Positions 15,374 through 25,910 of a stretch of 64,000 nt of DNA are shown one piece after another. The notes under the pieces were generated by a model that worked only from the letters and a program-made list of their open reading frames with translations, was not told the origin of the DNA and did not search any database. Both the position numbers and the translations under genes were made by a program. The stretch is from Mycobacterium sp. KBS0706 (GTDB lineage Bacteria > Pseudomonadota > Alphaproteobacteria > DSM-16000 > Inquilinaceae), in contig NZ_VCCH02000033.1 of assembly GCF_005938675.2 (NCBI RefSeq), positions 1 to 64,000 of the forward strand, given 5' to 3'. Within the stretch, counting starts at the first letter, position 1. Each line of letters opens with the position of its first letter.

Positions 15374-17194
15374 ATGCCCATTCCTCCCGGCTTCCTCGAA
15401 GAGCTGCGCTCCCGCCTCCAGGTCTCCGACGTGGTCGGCAAGCGGGTGCCGCTGCAGCGCAGCACCAAGGGCGAGTTCAAGGCCTGCTGCCCGTTCCACA
15501 AGGAGAAGACGCCGAGCTTCACGGTCAGCGACCAGAAGGGCTTCTTCCACTGCTTCGGCTGCGGCGCCACCGGTGACGCCATCGCCTTCGTGATGCAGCA
15601 TGACCGCCTGCCCTTCATGGAGGCGGTGGAGGTGCTGGCCTCCCAGGCCGGGCTGGAGTTGCCGAAGGCCGCGCCGGAGGACCGGGCCCGGTTCGAACGG
15701 CAGAAGACGCTGTACGACGTCGTCGAATCCGCCTGCGCCTTGTTCGAGGCCGAACTGCGCGGTCCCGGCGGCCGGACGGCGCGCGACTATCTCAAGGGCC
15801 GCGGCCTGGACGGCGACACCATCTCGCGTTTCCGGCTGGGCTTCGCCCCGACCGACGGCGGCAAGCTGATCAAGCATCTGCGCGGCCAGGGCTTCCAGGA
15901 TCCGATGATCGAGGAGGTCGGGCTGGCCCGCCGGCCCGATGACGGGCGCGACCTCTACTCCTTCTTCCGCAACCGGGTGATGTTCCCGGTGGCCGACCGG
16001 CGCGGCCGCACCGTCGCCTTCGGCGGCCGGATCATGGAGGGCGACGGGCCGAAATACATCAATAGCCCGGACAACCCGCTATTCCACAAGGGCGGCCTGC
16101 TTTACGGCATGTCCCGGGCCCGGCAGGCGGCGTCGCAGGGCCAGACCGTGATCGTCGCCGAAGGCTACATGGACGTGATCGCCCTGGTCCGGGCCGGCTT
16201 CGAGGCGGCGGTGGCGCCGCTCGGCACCGCCCTGACCGAGGAGCAGATCGTCGAACTGTGGAAGATGGCGCCGGTGCCGGTGCTGTGCTTCGACGGCGAC
16301 GAGGCCGGGCGGCGCGCCGCCTGGCGGGCGATGGACCGGATCCTGCCGCAACTGAAGCCGGACCATTCCGCCCGCATCGCCTTCCTGCCGCAGGGCGAGG
16401 ACCCGGACAGCCTGATCCGTGGCTCCGGCGGCGGCGCGGCCATGCAGGCGGTGCTGGAGAGTGCGCTGCCGCTGGTCCGGGTGCTGTTCGACCGCCAGAC
16501 CACGATGCACCGGCTGGAGACGCCGGAAGGGCGGGCCGGGCTGCGCGCCGGCGTCGAGGCCCAGGCCCGGCGGATCGCCGACCCGGCGGTGCAGGGTCAG
16601 TATGTGGCCGAGCTGCGGGCCCGGTTCGAGGAGGCCTATCCCTGGCGGCCGAAGCGGCAGGAGTGGCGGCCGGGCGGCAAGCCGCCGGCGCCGGCCGGGC
16701 CCAAGCCGTCGCAGATCGGTTTAGGATCTGACGATCATCTCGCAATCACAGAGTTGCTTGTCCTGTTAGAGGGCCACCCTGATCTCATTGAAGAGGTGGC
16801 GGAATATCTGGCTGCAATTCCTATTCCTGACCCGGTTCTTGAGTCGCATCGCCACCGTATGCTTTCACGGCTCACCGAGTCGGCCGAATCGGCGGGGCTT
16901 GATTCGCAACCGATTCGCTCCTACCTCACTGTTCCCGAAGCCGAAGGTTTCCCGCCGGCCCTGGTTGACCGCATCCGCAGGAAATGGCCGTTCACTCGGC
17001 CAGAAGCGCCTCTCGAACAGGCGCGCGCAGGGTGGACGCTGATTTGGACGCGCATCCACCTACGCGCGCTTCGTCGTGAACGCGCTCAGATCGCTGAGAT
17101 TTTGGTGCGGGACAAGGCTGAGGCGTTGCTGGAGCGGTGGCGCTTGCTGGGCCGTGAGATTGCGCAACTAGAGGCTTCACCGAATGGACCGTAG
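15374..17194 (+). CDS. dnaG: DNA primase
   Basis: A 606-residue primase that makes RNA primers at the replication fork. The CHC2 zinc finger uses Cys39, His42, Cys60 and Cys63 (CCPFHKEKTPSF, FFHCFGCG). The RNA-polymerase domain contains FPVADRRGRTVAFGGR, and the TOPRIM domain carries Glu263 (VAEGYMDVI) with the DGD of CFDGDEAG at 307-309. The C-terminal helicase-binding part is present. From about nucleotide 16720 (residue 449) codon use changes visibly to AT-ending codons while the frame continues, suggesting the 3' third was replaced by recombination. Upstream is accessory DNA rather than the genes usually near dnaG. rpoD follows. Confidence 0.95.
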   Translation: MPIPPGFLEELRSRLQVSDVVGKRVPLQRSTKGEFKACCPFHKEKTPSFTVSDQKGFFHCFGCGATGDAIAFVMQHDRLPFMEAVEVLASQAGLELPKAAPEDRARFERQKTLYDVVESACALFEAELRGPGGRTARDYLKGRGLDGDTISRFRLGFAPTDGGKLIKHLRGQGFQDPMIEEVGLARRPDDGRDLYSFFRNRVMFPVADRRGRTVAFGGRIMEGDGPKYINSPDNPLFHKGGLLYGMSRARQAASQGQTVIVAEGYMDVIALVRAGFEAAVAPLGTALTEEQIVELWKMAPVPVLCFDGDEAGRRAAWRAMDRILPQLKPDHSARIAFLPQGEDPDSLIRGSGGGAAMQAVLESALPLVRVLFDRQTTMHRLETPEGRAGLRAGVEAQARRIADPAVQGQYVAELRARFEEAYPWRPKRQEWRPGGKPPAPAGPKPSQIGLGSDDHLAITELLVLLEGHPDLIEEVAEYLAAIPIPDPVLESHRHRMLSRLTESAESAGLDSQPIRSYLTVPEAEGFPPALVDRIRRKWPFTRPEAPLEQARAGWTLIWTRIHLRALRRERAQIAEILVRDKAEALLERWRLLGREIAQLEASPNGP

Positions 17195-17342
17195 TCCGTC
17201 GGGCAGGGTTGAGTAGATCGCCGCGACGTGGCGGGGCATGGCCGAATCCGAGTCGTGCCCCTTCCTTGCGCGCAGAAGCTTAGGTATGAGAGCCAGCTTC
17301 GGGTCACTCCCGACGGCGGCGGGTGAAGGGGCACGGGTGCAG

Positions 17343-19286
<1,944 letters not shown>

Positions 19287-19313
19287 GAAGCGCAAGGACT
19301 TTCGACGATCGGC

Positions 19314-19344
19314 GGGCAGCCTCCGGGCTGCCCGTTTTCGTTTT
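19314..19344 (+). terminator. Intrinsic terminator of rpoD
   Basis: GGGCAGCC at 19314-19321, loop TCCG, GGCTGCCC at 19326-19333, followed by GTTTTCGTTTT. An 8-bp GC stem and T-rich tail 28 bases after the rpoD stop. Confidence 0.85.
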
Positions 19345-19382
19345 AGGTCCTGCTATCGTTGCCACATTCCAATTTGGTGGCG

Positions 19383-19411
19383 TTGTCCGTATATTGTCCG
19401 TATGATATAAG
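19383..19411 (+). promoter_or_regulatory. Promoter with overlapping tandem repeat for the TacAT pair
   Basis: TTGTCCGTAT is repeated at 19383-19392 and 19394-19403, an 11-base period. The first TTGTCC can serve as a -35 box and TATAAG at 19406-19411 as a -10 box with 17-base spacing. The repeats would therefore lie inside the promoter, where antitoxin binding would block it. Start codon at 19436 with AAGGAG upstream. Confidence 0.6.
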
Positions 19412-19435
19412 CGAGATGAGCAAGGAGCTTTTCCG

Positions 19436-19711
19436 ATGTCCTCGCCGGAAGCCAAGTCAGAGCGGATCGAAGTGCGGGCGACCCCGGCCATGAAGGCGTT
19501 GCTGCAGAGGGCTGCGGCCTCGTCGCACAAGAATGTCACAGAATTTCTGCTGGAGGCCGGCCTTGCCGCCGCCGAAATGGCACTGGCCGACCGACGTGTC
19601 TTCCGGCTCGACGACGAGCGCTGGGCCGCCTTTCAGGAAGCGCTCGACCGCCCTGTGACAGCCAAGCCGTGTCTCAAGAAGCTGCTCGATGGAAAGGGCG
19701 TGCTCGGGTGA
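19436..19711 (+). CDS. DUF1778 (TacA-type) antitoxin
   Basis: A 91-residue antitoxin. Residues 9-45 form a ribbon-helix-helix (RIEVRATPAMKALLQRAAAS, NVTEFLLEAGLAAAE). The C-terminal part with FRLDDERWAAFQEALDRP is the toxin-binding segment characteristic of DUF1778. The stop overlaps the GNAT toxin start by four bases (GTGA). It probably represses the promoter just upstream together with the toxin. Confidence 0.88.
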   Translation: MSSPEAKSERIEVRATPAMKALLQRAAASSHKNVTEFLLEAGLAAAEMALADRRVFRLDDERWAAFQEALDRPVTAKPCLKKLLDGKGVLG

Positions 19712-20226
19712 CTGCGAGGCGGTACGGTCCCCTCGAGAAGCTCGACGCCACTCACGAGCTTGACGACTTTGATTGCGGACAGGAACCGCTCAACCGTTTT
19801 CTGATCCGCTTCGCCCTTGCCAACCAGAAGGCCGACAGCGCCCAGACCTATTGCGTCTGCCGGACTGGGGAGAGACGCGTCGTCGGCTTTTACAGCCTGA
19901 CCGTGGGAGCGGTGGATCGCGCCGAGGCGCCCTCCCGCACGACCAAGGGACTGCCACGACATCCAGTGCCTGTGATGCTGCTGGCCAGACTCGCCGTCGA
20001 CATATCGGAGCAGGGCCGCGGCCTCGGCAAGGCCCTGCTCAAGGACGCGTTGCTGCGAACGGCTCAGGCGGCGGAAATCGCAGGCATTCGGGCCTTCCTC
20101 GTCCACGCCAAGGACGAGGCAGCGCGCGCCTTCTATGAACGTTTCGATTTCGAGCCATCACCGGTCGATCCCTTTCTATTGTTCTTGTTGATGAAGGACG
20201 TGAGGGCGGTCCTGCAGGAGGAGTGA
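19708..20226 (+). CDS. GNAT-family toxin (TacT-type tRNA acetyltransferase)
   Basis: A 172-residue acetyltransferase. TacT-class toxins acetylate the amino acid on charged tRNA and stop translation. Features visible are CGQEPLNRFL at 23-32, the acetyl-CoA loop EQGRGLGKALL at 101-111, and AFYERFDFEPS with Tyr143 at the catalytic position. GTG at 19708 is preferred because it overlaps the antitoxin stop; the longer frame from 19669 lies inside the antitoxin. All key residues are present. Confidence 0.87.
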   Translation: MTARRYGPLEKLDATHELDDFDCGQEPLNRFLIRFALANQKADSAQTYCVCRTGERRVVGFYSLTVGAVDRAEAPSRTTKGLPRHPVPVMLLARLAVDISEQGRGLGKALLKDALLRTAQAAEIAGIRAFLVHAKDEAARAFYERFDFEPSPVDPFLLFLLMKDVRAVLQEE

Positions 20227-20428
20227 CGGTCGAAGCTGGGCCGCGGCCCAGCGGACATATCTGACGAACATTGCTGCGCTCCGAACTGCCATACTAGGAT
20301 CGCAGCGGGATTCGAGAGGTTGTCCCCGGCGTCAATCGGCGCTACCGCAGGGATGACGAGATCAGGGAGAGGGCGCCGTCGATGCTGCTTCGCGAAATTC
20401 CGCTGTCCGGCCGTCGGGGACGCCGCGC

Positions 20429-21922
20429 ATGACCCCATCCTCACGGCGGCTCTCGACGGCCGCCCTGGCCGGGCTGCCGGCATCGGTGGCGCGGCCGGGC
20501 TATGACCGCGACGCGGTCGCCACCGGCATCGTCCATCTCGGCATCGGCGCCTTCCACCGCGCCCATCAGGCGGTCTGCACCGACGACGTGCTGGCGGCGG
20601 GAGACCGGCGCTGGGGCATCCTCGGCGCCAGCCTGCGCAGCCCGGATACGCGCGACGCGCTGGTGCCGCAGGACGGGCTCTACACCCTGTCGGTGCGCGA
20701 CAGCGACGGCGAGGCGCTGCGGGTCATCGGCGCCGTCCGCGACGTGCTGGTGGCGCCGGAGAACCCGGCCGCCCTGCTCGACGCGCTGTGTCGGCCGTCG
20801 GTCGCCATCGTCAGCCTGACCGTGACCGAGAAGGGCTATTGCCACGACCCGGCCACCGGCCGGCTGGACGAGAGCCACCCCGACATCGTCCACGACCTGG
20901 CGCATCCCGCGGCGCCGCGCTCGGCCATCGGCATCCTGGCCCGGGCGATCGCCCGCCGCCGGGCGGAGGGGCTGGCGCCCTTCACCCCGCTGTGCTGCGA
21001 CAACCTGCCGGCCAATGGCCGCACCCTGCACCGCATCCTGTCGCGCTTCGCCGCGCTGGTCTCGCCCGATCTCGGCGCCTATGTCGAGGGCGAGATCGCG
21101 TGCCCCGAGACCATGGTCGACCGCATCGTGCCGGCCACCACCGACGAGGACCGCGGCCGCATCGCCGCGGCGCTCGGGGTCGAGGATGCCTGGCCGATCG
21201 TCACCGAGCCCTTCCTGCAATGGGTGATCGAGGACCGCTTCCTGTCCGGCCGCCCGGCCTGGGAGGCGGCGGGGGCGACGCTGGTGTCGGAGGTCGCGCC
21301 CTATGAGACGATGAAGCTGCGGCTGCTCAACGGCAGCCACTCCTCGCTCGCCTATCTCGGCTATCTCTCCGGCTGCGAGACGGTGGCGGCGGCGATGGCG
21401 GAGCCGGGCATCGCCGCCTTCGTCGAGGCGCTGATGGACGATTCCACCCCGACCCTGACCTTGCCGCCCGGTGCCGATGTCGCGGGCTACAAGCGCTCGC
21501 TGATCGACCGCTTCCGCAACACGGCTTTGAAGCATCGCACCTGGCAGATCGCCATGGATGGGACGCAGAAGCTGCCGCAGCGGCTGCTGGGCACCGTCCG
21601 CGACCGGCTGGCGCGCGGCCTGCCGGTCGACCGCCACGCCCTCGGCGTCGCCGCCTGGATGCGCTACGTCGCCGGCACCGACGAGGCCGGCAAGCCGATC
21701 GACGTCCGCGACCCGTTGGCCGCCGACCTCGCCGCGATCGCGCGCCAGGCCGGGCCGGTGGCCGACCGCCTGGCGCCGGCACTGCTCGGCGTGCGCGCGG
21801 TGTTCGGCGACGACCTGCCGGGGCACCCGCAGTTCCGCGCCGCGGTGACCCGCGCCCTCGACGCCCTGTACCACCAGGGCGCCAAGGCGACGGCCGCGTC
21901 CTATGCCCGGCTGGAGGGCTGA
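20429..21922 (+). CDS. Mannitol dehydrogenase family oxidoreductase
   Basis: A 497-residue NAD(P)-dependent polyol or uronate dehydrogenase of the long-chain family (mannitol 2-dehydrogenase, fructuronate or tagaturonate reductase). The nucleotide-binding N-terminus is GIVHLGIGAFHRAHQA near residue 33. The family KxxxxxNxxH motif is KLRLLNGSHS near 295, holding the catalytic lysine. The precise substrate cannot be read from the sequence. An MFS transporter follows 149 bases later on the same strand and may import the substrate or belong to a separate unit. Confidence 0.88.
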   Translation: MTPSSRRLSTAALAGLPASVARPGYDRDAVATGIVHLGIGAFHRAHQAVCTDDVLAAGDRRWGILGASLRSPDTRDALVPQDGLYTLSVRDSDGEALRVIGAVRDVLVAPENPAALLDALCRPSVAIVSLTVTEKGYCHDPATGRLDESHPDIVHDLAHPAAPRSAIGILARAIARRRAEGLAPFTPLCCDNLPANGRTLHRILSRFAALVSPDLGAYVEGEIACPETMVDRIVPATTDEDRGRIAAALGVEDAWPIVTEPFLQWVIEDRFLSGRPAWEAAGATLVSEVAPYETMKLRLLNGSHSSLAYLGYLSGCETVAAAMAEPGIAAFVEALMDDSTPTLTLPPGADVAGYKRSLIDRFRNTALKHRTWQIAMDGTQKLPQRLLGTVRDRLARGLPVDRHALGVAAWMRYVAGTDEAGKPIDVRDPLAADLAAIARQAGPVADRLAPALLGVRAVFGDDLPGHPQFRAAVTRALDALYHQGAKATAASYARLEG

Positions 21923-22070
21923 GGGCGGAGAACGCTTTACCAGGAGGTAAAATTTTTTCGGCCGGGACGTCGATTTCCGGCCAGTCCGTTCGTCTTCAAC
22001 ATGAGAGCCGGCGCTCCGGGGCGGGATGGTCCCCTCCGCGATGCGCCGGCGCCATGCGGAAGAGGCCTCC

Positions 22071-23297
22071 ATGTCACAGCCGCGGACGGACAATCCCTAT
22101 CGCTGGGTCATCATCGGTGTCGGTGCGCTGATGACCTGCGTCGGCATCGGCGCGATGTTCTCGCTGGCGATCTTCCTGCAGCCGATGTCGGCCGACACCG
22201 GCTGGAGCCGCGCCGGGATCTCCAGCGCCATGACCCTCAATTTCCTGGTCATGGGCGCCGCCGGCTTCGCCTGGGGCGCGATCAGCGACCGCATCGGCCC
22301 CCGGATCGTGGTGCTCAGCGGTGCGGCGCTGCTGGGCCTGGCCCTGGTCCTGGCCAGCCGGAGCACCACGCTCGCCACCTTCCAACTGATCTACGGCACG
22401 CTCGTCGGGCTCGCGGCCGGGTCCTTCTTCGCGCCGATGGTGGCCGCCGCCACCGCCTGGTTCAGCACCAATCGCGCCCTGGCAGTCTCGCTGGTGTCGG
22501 CGGGCATCGGCGTGGCGCCGATGACGGTCTCGCCCTTCGCCGCCTGGCTGGTGGCGGATTATGGCTGGCGGACGGCGATGATGGTCATCGGCATCGCCGC
22601 CTGGGTGCTGCTGCTGCCGGCCGGGCTGCTGGTCCGCCGGTCGCCGGTTGCGGCCGGCGCCGCCGAGGCTCCGGCGCCATCCGGCGAGATCGGCGACATG
22701 TCGGCGGCGAGTGCCTTCCGCACGCCGCAATTCGCGATCCTGGCGGCGACCTTCTTCCTGTGCTGCGCCGCCCATTCCGGGCCGATCTTTCACATGGTCA
22801 GCTACGCCATCACCTGCGGCGTCGCCCCCCTGGCCGCCGTCACCATCTACAGCGTCGAGGGGCTGGCCGGGCTGGGCGGGCGTCTGCTGCTCGGAATCCT
22901 GGCCGACCGCCTCGGCGTCAAGCGCGTGCTGGTGGCCGGGCTGCTGGTGCAGGCGGTGGTGATCGGCGCCTATCTCTTCGTCGCCAATCTCGGCGAGTTC
23001 TACCTGCTGGCCATGATCTTCGGCACCGCCTATGGCGGCGTGATGCCTCTCTATGCCGTGCTGGCGCGCGAGTATTTCGGCCAGGCCGCGATGGGCACGG
23101 TGTTCGGCGCCGTGACCATGGCGTCGAGCATCGGCATGGCGCTGGGCCCCTGGGCCGGCGGCTGGGTATTCGACACCTTCGCCGCCTATCACTGGCTCTA
23201 TCTCGGGTCGTTCGCGGTCGGGCTCGGTGCCGTCGCCATCGCGCTGGCCTTCCCGCCTTTGCCGTCGCGGCGGAGCCCGCAACTTCAGCCGGCGTGA
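22071..23297 (+). CDS. MFS transporter
   Basis: A 408-residue inner-membrane carrier with about 12 hydrophobic helices and the inter-helix motif AISDRIGPRIVVLSG after helix 2. The second-half equivalent is LADRLGVKRVLVAG. Composition resembles the oxalate/formate and monocarboxylate group (ATAWFSTNRALAVSLVSAGIGVAPM). Start at 22071, with GGAAGAGG upstream, rather than the frame opening at 22026. The substrate is unknown; the neighbouring dehydrogenase suggests a sugar-derived acid or polyol. Confidence 0.87.
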   Translation: MSQPRTDNPYRWVIIGVGALMTCVGIGAMFSLAIFLQPMSADTGWSRAGISSAMTLNFLVMGAAGFAWGAISDRIGPRIVVLSGAALLGLALVLASRSTTLATFQLIYGTLVGLAAGSFFAPMVAAATAWFSTNRALAVSLVSAGIGVAPMTVSPFAAWLVADYGWRTAMMVIGIAAWVLLLPAGLLVRRSPVAAGAAEAPAPSGEIGDMSAASAFRTPQFAILAATFFLCCAAHSGPIFHMVSYAITCGVAPLAAVTIYSVEGLAGLGGRLLLGILADRLGVKRVLVAGLLVQAVVIGAYLFVANLGEFYLLAMIFGTAYGGVMPLYAVLAREYFGQAAMGTVFGAVTMASSIGMALGPWAGGWVFDTFAAYHWLYLGSFAVGLGAVAIALAFPPLPSRRSPQLQPA

Positions 23298-23347
23298 GCG
23301 TCCCAGGCGCGCCGTCCCCGTCCTGCGATGGGGACGGCGCAGCCGTC

Positions 23348-24223
23348 TCAGGCCGCCGCCCGGTCCTGCGGCCCGATCGGCCGGTCGCCCTTCACTGTGG
23401 TGCGGTACAGGGTGCGGGCCAGGTGCGGCGGGCAGCCGGTGGCCAGGTGGATGGTGGCGCGGTTGTCCCAGAACACCAGGTCGTGCGCCTGCCAGCGGTG
23501 CCGGTATTGGAACTGCGGCTGGGTCATGTGCGCGAACAGCCGGCGCAGCAGCGCGTCGCTCTGCGGCCGCTCCAGCTCGTTGACATGGGTGGTGAAGCCC
23601 TCATTGACGAACAGGGCCTTGCGGCCGGTCGCCGGGTGGATCCGCACCACCGGATGGGTCACCGGCGGCACCGTCCTGGCCTGGTCCGCCGTGAGCCCCG
23701 GCCGCAGCGCGCTCTTGGCCTGCTGCGCCACGTTGCGGGCGCTGTAGTCGTGCACGGCCGTGAGGCCCTCGATCTGGGCCTTGGTCGCGTCGTCCAGCGC
23801 GTCATAGGCCGCGGCCATGCTGACGAACAGCGTGTCGCCCTCGACCGGCGGCAGGGTCTGGGCGTGCAGCAGCGACCCCAGGCTCGGCTCCGCCTTGTAG
23901 GACAGGTCGGAATGCCAGTAGCGCCCGGCATCGGCCAGGCCCAGCGGCTTGCCGTCCCGCATCTCGTTCGAGACGATCAGGATCTCCGGATGCCCGGCCA
24001 GATGGAAATGGTGCTGCACATGGATCTCCAGCTCACCGAAGCGGCGGCTGAAGTCGATATGCTGCTCCGGCGTGAACCGCTGGTCGCGGAACACCGCCAC
24101 CGAATGGCTCTCGAACAACGATTTGACCCGGGCGAAGGTGGCGTCGTCCGGCGGGGTGGCGAGGTCGAGCCCGGAGATCTCGACGCCCAGCAGCTCGGAC
24201 AGCGGACGGGTGGTGAAGGACAT
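23348..24223 (-). CDS. TauD/TfdA-family 2-oxoglutarate dioxygenase
   Basis: A 291-residue Fe(II)/2-oxoglutarate dioxygenase. TauD releases sulfite from taurine, and relatives act on other sulfonates or alkyl sulfates. The iron ligands are His104 and Asp106 (YWHSDLSY) and His259 (NRATIHLATG); an arginine for 2-oxoglutarate follows at 270 or 274. It is last in an SBP-ATPase-permease-dioxygenase order equal to tauABCD. The start at 24223 is the first ATG before homologous sequence; the frame is open much further upstream but overlaps the permease. Confidence 0.88.
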   Translation of the reverse strand: MSFTTRPLSELLGVEISGLDLATPPDDATFARVKSLFESHSVAVFRDQRFTPEQHIDFSRRFGELEIHVQHHFHLAGHPEILIVSNEMRDGKPLGLADAGRYWHSDLSYKAEPSLGSLLHAQTLPPVEGDTLFVSMAAAYDALDDATKAQIEGLTAVHDYSARNVAQQAKSALRPGLTADQARTVPPVTHPVVRIHPATGRKALFVNEGFTTHVNELERPQSDALLRRLFAHMTQPQFQYRHRWQAHDLVFWDNRATIHLATGCPPHLARTLYRTTVKGDRPIGPQDRAAA

Positions 24224-24246
24224 GGCGGCGTTTCCGTTCCGTGATC

Positions 24247-25095
24247 TCAGGGGTTCTGCGTGCCCCAGCGCTCGACGGTGAGCCGGGACAGGGTGCGGAA
24301 CAAGAGGCTTTCGACCAGGAGGCCGATCAGGATGATGGCCAAGAGGCCGGCGAAGACGTTCGCCGTCTCCAGCTGGTTGCGGTTGACATAGATGAACCAG
24401 CCCAGCCCGCCGGAGCGGGAGGACACGCCGAACACCAGCTCGGCGGCGATCAGGGTGCGCCAGGCGAAGGCCCAGCCGATCTTCAGCCCGGCCAGGATCG
24501 CCGGGAAGGCGGCCGGCACCAGGATGCGGGCGACATAGGCGGCGCCGCTCAGGCCGAGATTCTGCCCGACCATCGCCAGCGGCCGCGGCACGGCCCGGAA
24601 GCCCGCATGGGCGGCCAGGGCAAGCGGCCACAGCACCGAATGAACGATCACGAACAGCAGGCTGGGCGTGCCCAGGCCGAACCACAGGAGCGCGATCGGC
24701 AGCAGGGCGATGGCCGGCAGCGGGTTGAACATCGCGGTCAGGGTCGACAGCAGCTCGGCGCCCAGCCGGCTGGCGGTGGCCAGCCCGGCCAGGATCGCCG
24801 CCGCGACCACGCCGATGGCGTAGCCCGCCACCAGCACCTGCAGCGAGGCCAGGGTGCGCAGCGGCAGCTCGCCGCTGGCCACGCCCTGTCCGAAGGCGGC
24901 GAGGGTGGTCAGGAAGCCGGGTAGCAGCAGCGGGCTGCCGACGATGCGCGCCGCGACCTCCCACACCGCCGCCAGCGCCGCCAGGATCAGCAGGCGGCGC
25001 CAGCCTCCCGTGCCGATCCAGCGCCGTACGGGCGTTTCGGCCTTGGCCGGGCGCAACGGCGACCCGGCCTGCAGCAAGCCCTGATAATCAACCAT
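24247..25095 (-). CDS. ABC transporter permease, sulfonate/taurine type
   Basis: A 282-residue inner-membrane permease of the SsuC/TauC type with about six helices. The EAA loop is seen as NLGLSGAAYVARILVPAAFPAILAGLKIG. It overlaps the ATPase gene by eight bases, so the two are translationally coupled. It imports the ligand carried by the binding protein. Confidence 0.9.
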   Translation of the reverse strand: MVDYQGLLQAGSPLRPAKAETPVRRWIGTGGWRRLLILAALAAVWEVAARIVGSPLLLPGFLTTLAAFGQGVASGELPLRTLASLQVLVAGYAIGVVAAAILAGLATASRLGAELLSTLTAMFNPLPAIALLPIALLWFGLGTPSLLFVIVHSVLWPLALAAHAGFRAVPRPLAMVGQNLGLSGAAYVARILVPAAFPAILAGLKIGWAFAWRTLIAAELVFGVSSRSGGLGWFIYVNRNQLETANVFAGLLAIILIGLLVESLLFRTLSRLTVERWGTQNP

Positions 25096-25909
25096 CGGCC
25101 GTCTCCGTCGACCCGATCTGGTCGGCGATCAGCCCGCCGATCCGGGCCTCCAGCGCAGCGAAGGCCGGGTCGCCCCGGTCCGGCCCGCGGCCGCCCGGCA
25201 GGTCGATCACGGCGCGGATCCGGCCGGGATGCGCGGTCATCACCACGATCCGGCTGCCGATCACGATCGCCTCGTCGATCGCATGGGTGACGAAGATGGT
25301 GGTGACGCCGGTGTCCTCGCACAGCGCCAGCAGCTCCTCCTGCATCCGGCGCCGGGTCATCGCGTCCAGCGCGGCGAAGGGCTCGTCCATCAGCAGCACC
25401 TCGGGCCGCAGCGCCAAGGCGCGGGCGATGGCGACGCGCTGCTTCATGCCGCCTGACAAGGTGTTCGGATACTGGTCGGCGACGCGGGCCAGGCCGACGC
25501 GCTGCAGCATGTCATCGGCGATGGACTCGGCCTCGGCCCGCCGGGTGCGCCTTGCCCAGGCCAGGGCTGCGACCAGGTTGCGCCGCACCGTCAGCCAGGG
25601 CAGCAACTGCTCGAAATCCTGCAGCACCATCATCCGGTCGGGGCCGGGGCGCGACACCGGCCGCCCGTCCAGCAGCACCCGGCCGGCGGCGGGCGGCAGG
25701 AAGCCGCCGATGCTCTTCAGCAGGCTCGACTTGCCGCAGCCGGACGGGCCCAGCAGCACCAGCCGCTCGCCGCGGCGGATGTCCAGGCTGACATCCTCGA
25801 CCGCCGTCACCCTTCGGCCGTCGACGGCATAGGACAGGGTGACGCCCTCCACTTGCAGCGCCGGTACTGCAATCGTCTCAGGAGTCAGGGCGAGGGCAGG
25901 GGCCGCCAT
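25088..25909 (-). CDS. ABC transporter ATPase, sulfonate/taurine type
   Basis: A 273-residue ATPase. Walker A is GPSGCGKSS, signature LSGGMKQRVAIARA, Walker B VLLMDEPFAALD, and the H-loop FVTHAIDEA. Closest in style to SsuB/TauB. It starts one base after the stop of the binding-protein gene and overlaps the permease, so the operon is tightly packed. Confidence 0.92.
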   Translation of the reverse strand: MAAPALALTPETIAVPALQVEGVTLSYAVDGRRVTAVEDVSLDIRRGERLVLLGPSGCGKSSLLKSIGGFLPPAAGRVLLDGRPVSRPGPDRMMVLQDFEQLLPWLTVRRNLVAALAWARRTRRAEAESIADDMLQRVGLARVADQYPNTLSGGMKQRVAIARALALRPEVLLMDEPFAALDAMTRRRMQEELLALCEDTGVTTIFVTHAIDEAIVIGSRIVVMTAHPGRIRAVIDLPGGRGPDRGDPAFAALEARIGGLIADQIGSTETADG

Positions 25910-25910
25910 C

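Noticed and set aside
22001..24244. Plus-strand 747-codon frame
   Set aside because: Covers the MFS gene in a wrong frame and the dioxygenase in antisense; low-complexity translation.
23348..24964. 538-codon TauD frame extended upstream
   Set aside because: The N-terminal 247 codons are antisense-free but overlap the permease gene in another frame; TauD homology starts at 24223.
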